Assembly (NCBI GenBank): GCA_003650445.1
Contig: QMQE01000094.1
Location: 1-9,514, forward strand
From: Acidobacteriota bacterium
GTDB lineage: Bacteria > Acidobacteriota > Holophagae > Thermotomaculales > Thermotomaculaceae
DNA: 9,514 bases
Direction: 5' to 3'
A program made the translations under genes and the position numbers. Shown here one piece after another: positions 7,126 through 9,514 of the stretch. The number at the start of each line of letters is the position of its first letter. Within the stretch, counting starts at the first letter, position 1. The notes beneath the pieces were generated by a model that searched no databases, was not told where the DNA came from, and saw nothing but the letters and a program-made list of their open reading frames with translations.

Positions 7126-7886
7126 GATTTATCTTCTCCGTTTTCCCCGTTCTCAATTGTGGGGAGAGTCGGCAGGACTTCCTTCGCGATGAGCCGGTTT
7201 TTGACCGTCCTGTCCCCGACAATTCGCCCGTCGCTCATTTGAATTACCCGGCGGCTGTAGAGGGCGATGTCCGGCTCATGGGTAACAAGAACCACGGTGA
7301 TTCCCTGATCGTTCAGTTCCTGGAACAGTGCCAGAATTTCCACCGAGGTGTGGCTATCCAGGTTTCCGGTGGGCTCATCGGCAAGGATGATGGCGGGATT
7401 GTTGACAAGAGCCCGGGCAACAGCTACGCGCTGTTGCTCGCCTCCGGACATCTGATTTGGCTGATGATGAACCCGGTCTGCCAGTCCCACCCGTTCCAGC
7501 GCACCCATTGCTGCCTTTAGTGTATGGGGCACCCGGTTGGAACGATCATAAAAAAGCGGAAGCTCAACATTTTCCAGTGCGGAGGTTTTTGCCAACAGGT
7601 TAAATCCCTGGAAAACAAATCCGATTTTCTGGTTTCGAATGTCTGCGTATTGGTTTCGGGTAAGGTTATTTACGTTTTCTCCGTCCAGCAGGTATTCCCC
7701 GTCCGATGGGGTGTCCAGGCATCCTAACATGTTCATCAATGTGGATTTACCGGAGCCGGATGCGCCCATGATGGAGACAAATTCCCCGGTTTCAACCGAG
7801 AGGTTAATCCCCCGCAGTGCGTGAACGATAACGCTTCCCATCTCGTAGTTTTTTTTAAGATTCCGGGTTTCAATAACGGTGCTCAT
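7122..7886 (-). CDS. ABC transporter ATP-binding protein, MacB/LolD type
   Basis: Cytoplasmic nucleotide-binding subunit that powers the partner permease. The 254-residue protein has a full motif set: Walker A GASGSGKST (41-49), Q-loop Gln93 in VFQGFNLL, signature MSGGEQQ (146-152), Walker B IILADE (166-171), D-loop GNLDS and the switch histidine His203 in VTHEPD. This is the MacB/LolD-type exporter pattern. The ATG at 7886 is chosen because GAGGTG stands 6 nt before it and the protein then begins MSTVIETRNLKKNY, as in relatives. An open frame continues to 7964 but would overlap the adaptor gene by 68 nt. The gap to the adaptor stop is 10 nt, and the stop overlaps the permease start. Residues 230-254 are a variable, acid-rich tail (ENGENGEDKS). 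Confidence 0.95.
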   Translation of the reverse strand: MSTVIETRNLKKNYEMGSVIVHALRGINLSVETGEFVSIMGASGSGKSTLMNMLGCLDTPSDGEYLLDGENVNNLTRNQYADIRNQKIGFVFQGFNLLAKTSALENVELPLFYDRSNRVPHTLKAAMGALERVGLADRVHHQPNQMSGGEQQRVAVARALVNNPAIILADEPTGNLDSHTSVEILALFQELNDQGITVVLVTHEPDIALYSRRVIQMSDGRIVGDRTVKNRLIAKEVLPTLPTIENGENGEDKS

Positions 7887-7896
7887 GTCGTTCACC

Positions 7897-9132
7897 TCAG
7901 AGCAGTCGCCGGCGGAATGATGGCCGGTTGGACTGGCTGCCTCCGTTCTCCATGAGGCCGACAATAATTTCCATTCCCTCCTTCAACTTCCGGGAACTCT
8001 TAACTGCAGTAAATTTCCCATCTGAAGGGCCGGGTACAAATCCAGCTATTTCCGGTTTCCCGTTGTCTCCTATAATCCATACCATTTTGAAGCCCCGCCT
8101 GCGGCTTCGGCTGGTTGCAATTGATGCGGGGCCCGGGTTGCTTTCAGGTCCAGTCCGTTGCCTGCCATGTGAATTTCCCATGCGCTTTTTCATCTGTTCC
8201 CGCATGGTTTGTTTCATGGCTTCAGTGGGTTTGAATCGCAGTGCCGCATTGGGTACCAGGAGGACATTCTCAATGTGTTCCGCCACAAAATCTACTGTGG
8301 CGGTCATCCCGGGCAACAGCAGGTGTTCAGGGTTGTCCGCGTTTACGATAACGGTGTAATTTACCACGTTGTTGACGGTGGTGGGTTGAAGGCGAATTTG
8401 ATTGACAAAGCCGGTGAATGTTTTGTCCGGGTAGGCCTCCACCGTAAAACGAACCGACTGATTCAGTCGGATCTGGCCGATGTCGCTTTCATCTACCAGT
8501 GCTTGAATTTCCATTTTGGAGAGATCAGCGGCCACGAGAAAGAGAGTAGGGGTGGAGAAACTGGCCGCAACAGTTTGGCCGGATTCGACGTTGCGCTGGA
8601 TGATTGTCCCGTCAATGGGAGAACGGATTTCCGCGTAATTCAGATTGGTCTGGGCACGATCCAGTGCGGTTTCCGCCGAGATTACGGAGGCCTTTGCCAT
8701 TTCAAGTGCGGTTTTGGCCTGGATATATTCCTGCTCGGAAATCATCTTGTCAGCGAACAGGCGTTTGCTTCGTTTGAAATCCGCCTGGGCTTGCTCCTGC
8801 TCAGCATGGGCTTTCATTACACTCGCCTTGGCCTCCTGGACAGCTGATTTTAATACGCGCTTGTCCAGTACAGCGAGGAGTTGCCCTTTCTTCACATGGT
8901 CATTAAAATCCACCAATACCTGTTTTAAGGTACCGGAAACCTGGGTACCTACTTCCACCGTGCCGATGGCGCTGAGGGTACCGGTGCTGGATACCGTGTT
9001 TTCCAGAGTTCCCCGTTTCAGCTTCACAGTGTTGAATGCGGCCTCTTTGTTGTTCTCTTTCCTGTTTGTAATAAAAAACCAGGCGCCAATTGCCACGGCA
9101 ATCAAAACCAGGATGACAATAATTTTTTTCAT
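7897..9132 (-). CDS. MacA-like periplasmic adaptor (membrane fusion protein)
   Basis: Periplasmic adaptor that links the permease to an outer-membrane channel. The 411 residues contain an N-terminal membrane anchor (about 4-21), the first half of the lipoyl/barrel-sandwich domain (VEVGTQVSGTLKQVLV, 59-74, with KKGQLLAVLD), a helical hairpin rich in Ala, Glu and Gln (about 95-165), the second lipoyl half (IRSPIDGTIIQRNVESGQTV, 169-188), a beta-barrel (about 205-290) and a membrane-proximal domain with VPNAALRFKP (293-302). Between about 303 and 347 is a charged linker with basic clusters (MKKRM, RSRRR), followed by VWIIGDNGKPEIAGFV. The ATG is preceded by AAGGGG at 8-nt spacing. It is the first gene of the three-gene operon. 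No TolC homologue is in the window. The substrate is unknown; macrolides, peptides or lipids are possible. Confidence 0.93.
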   Translation of the reverse strand: MKKIIVILVLIAVAIGAWFFITNRKENNKEAAFNTVKLKRGTLENTVSSTGTLSAIGTVEVGTQVSGTLKQVLVDFNDHVKKGQLLAVLDKRVLKSAVQEAKASVMKAHAEQEQAQADFKRSKRLFADKMISEQEYIQAKTALEMAKASVISAETALDRAQTNLNYAEIRSPIDGTIIQRNVESGQTVAASFSTPTLFLVAADLSKMEIQALVDESDIGQIRLNQSVRFTVEAYPDKTFTGFVNQIRLQPTTVNNVVNYTVIVNADNPEHLLLPGMTATVDFVAEHIENVLLVPNAALRFKPTEAMKQTMREQMKKRMGNSHGRQRTGPESNPGPASIATSRSRRRGFKMVWIIGDNGKPEIAGFVPGPSDGKFTAVKSSRKLKEGMEIIVGLMENGGSQSNRPSFRRRLL

Positions 9133-9184
9133 AAATGTTTCCCCTTTCTTTACTGCCTGTTCCCAGGCTGTTTCATTTCACTGG

Positions 9185-9190
9185 ATTATA
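9185..9190 (-). promoter_or_regulatory. probable -10 box for the MacAB-type operon
   Basis: A perfect TATAAT on the minus strand, 52 bp before the adaptor ATG. No good -35 box lies at 16-18 nt; TTACAA occurs at about 20 nt upstream, which is long. A small GCCTG/CAGGC inverted repeat (9155-9159 with 9164-9168) lies in the leader between this box and the ribosome-binding site. An activator-dependent promoter would fit, but this is inference. Confidence 0.45.
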
Positions 9191-9227
9191 CGGAATGTCA
9201 GGGGAGAGGTTTGTAACAAAATGTAAT

Positions 9228-9247
9228 GTCCGGCCCGAGGGCCGGAC
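9228..9247 (-). terminator. GC-rich hairpin, possible terminator of the upstream membrane-protein gene
   Basis: Perfect 9-bp stem GTCCGGCCC with GGGCCGGAC around a 2-nt centre (in practice 8 bp with a 4-nt loop). On the minus strand it is followed by ATTACATTTTGTTAC, moderately T-rich rather than a clean U-run. It lies between the stop of the partial gene at 9392 and the promoter of the adaptor operon, a sensible place to stop leftward transcription. It also forms the left edge of repeat element B. Confidence 0.45.
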
Positions 9248-9435
9248 TGTGACCTGTGACTCGTAACTTGTGACTTGCTAAGAGAGAAGGCAGGGATAGC
9301 GTCGCAAGCAAAGCAATAACTTGTGGAAATTGGGAGAAAACCGGGAACGTACCGATTCCGTTACTTCTCTCTACAACTCACAACTCACAAATCACAAATC
9401 ACTATCACGACTTGGCCCTTCGGACCGAGTCGTGA
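9228..9435. repeat. inverted heptamer-repeat element B
   Basis: Same plan as element A: left hairpin (9228-9247); heptamers at 9247 (CTGTGAC), 9254 (CTGTGAC), 9261 (TCGTAAC), 9268 (TTGTGAC) and 9275 (TTGCTAA); purine arm AGAGAGAAG (9281-9289) with its exact complement CTTCTCTCT (9364-9372); inverted heptamers at 9370 (TCTACAA), 9377 and 9384 (both CTCACAA), 9391 (ATCACAA) and 9398 (ATCACTA); then a hairpin 9405-9418 with 9422-9435 (outer TCACGACT/AGTCGTGA, one inner C-A mismatch). The 74-bp centre (9290-9363) has no ORF or known motif I can recognise. The right part overlaps the 3' end of the partial gene. Confidence 0.7.
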
Positions 9436-9514
9436 CAAGCCTGAAGATGAAGAGGGCAATGGCCGCTGCGAAACCGATGGCTACAAAGTAATACCAGATG
9501 TAGTGGGCATGGGC
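9392..9514 (-). CDS. C-terminal end of an unidentified membrane protein (partial)
   Basis: Only the last 40 residues are in the window. They consist of AHAHYIWYY, a hydrophobic helix (FVAIGFAAAIALFIF, residues 10-24), then a positively charged tail RLVTTRSEGPSRDSDL before TGA. One C-terminal transmembrane segment with a basic, presumably cytoplasmic, end is clear. The family cannot be named from this; a multi-pass transporter such as an MFS/peptide permease would fit. Unusually, the last 14 residues or so are encoded by the terminal hairpin and first heptamers of repeat element B, and the stop codon itself falls within a heptamer. Confidence 0.6.
   Translation of the reverse strand, partial: AHAHYIWYYFVAIGFAAAIALFIFRLVTTRSEGPSRDSDL

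Noticed and set aside
7887..7964. N-terminal extension of the ABC ATPase to 7964
   Set aside because: It would overlap the adaptor gene by 68 nt and encodes a Ser/Gly/Thr-rich stretch unlike the family; the ATG at 7886 has a Shine-Dalgarno.
8209..8847. 212-residue open frame on the plus strand antisense to the adaptor gene
   Set aside because: It is the mirror of a well-supported gene, has no recognisable domain and no start signals. The same applies to long antisense frames at 470-913, 2907-3434, 3513-4061, 5157-5642, 5887-6435 and 6574-7053.
9228..9435. Insertion sequence or integron site
   Set aside because: No transposase or integrase frame and no clear target-site duplication; a non-autonomous element stays possible and is covered in the findings.

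Overview
The window holds five complete protein-coding genes, one decayed gene and two genes cut by the window edges. The base composition is balanced. The gene set points to a Gram-negative bacterium: an M23 cell-wall peptidase, an exported UshA-type 5'-nucleotidase and a MacA-type periplasmic adaptor. A Desulfobacterota-like or similar environmental lineage is possible, but this is a guess; no rRNA or clade marker is present.

Layout: a 5'-truncated M23 metallopeptidase gene (+, 1-1158) is followed by a strong sigma70-type promoter, a structured leader and nhaA (+, 1368-2546). NhaA converges, with only 21 bp between, on a leftward series: a secreted 5'-nucleotidase (2568-4160), a decayed nitroreductase (4191-4487), an extended-SDR epimerase/reductase (4707-5696), then the MacAB-type exporter operon (permease 5908-7125, ATPase 7122-7886, adaptor 7897-9132). 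The 3' end of a membrane-protein gene (9392-9514) closes the window.

How genes work together: the adaptor, ATPase and permease form one tightly packed operon (10-nt gap, then a 4-nt ATGA overlap). They should make a tripartite efflux or export pump, with any TolC-like partner outside the window. NhaA handles Na+/Li+ and pH homeostasis and appears to have its own regulated leader. The 5'-nucleotidase salvages extracytoplasmic nucleotides. No functional link between these blocks is visible.

The most unusual content is not coding. Two intergenic elements (about 5732-5918 and 9228-9435) share one architecture: arms of 7-bp tandem units (consensus TTGTRAN) in inverted orientation, internal polypurine/polypyrimidine arms, and a flanking hairpin with common TCACGA...TCGTGA ends but different inner sequence. 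Each sits just beyond, and partly inside, the 3' end of a leftward gene. A half copy lies at 4644-4684. The nhaA leader and the nitroreductase, which seems to have lost both its ATG and its middle, are the other points of interest.
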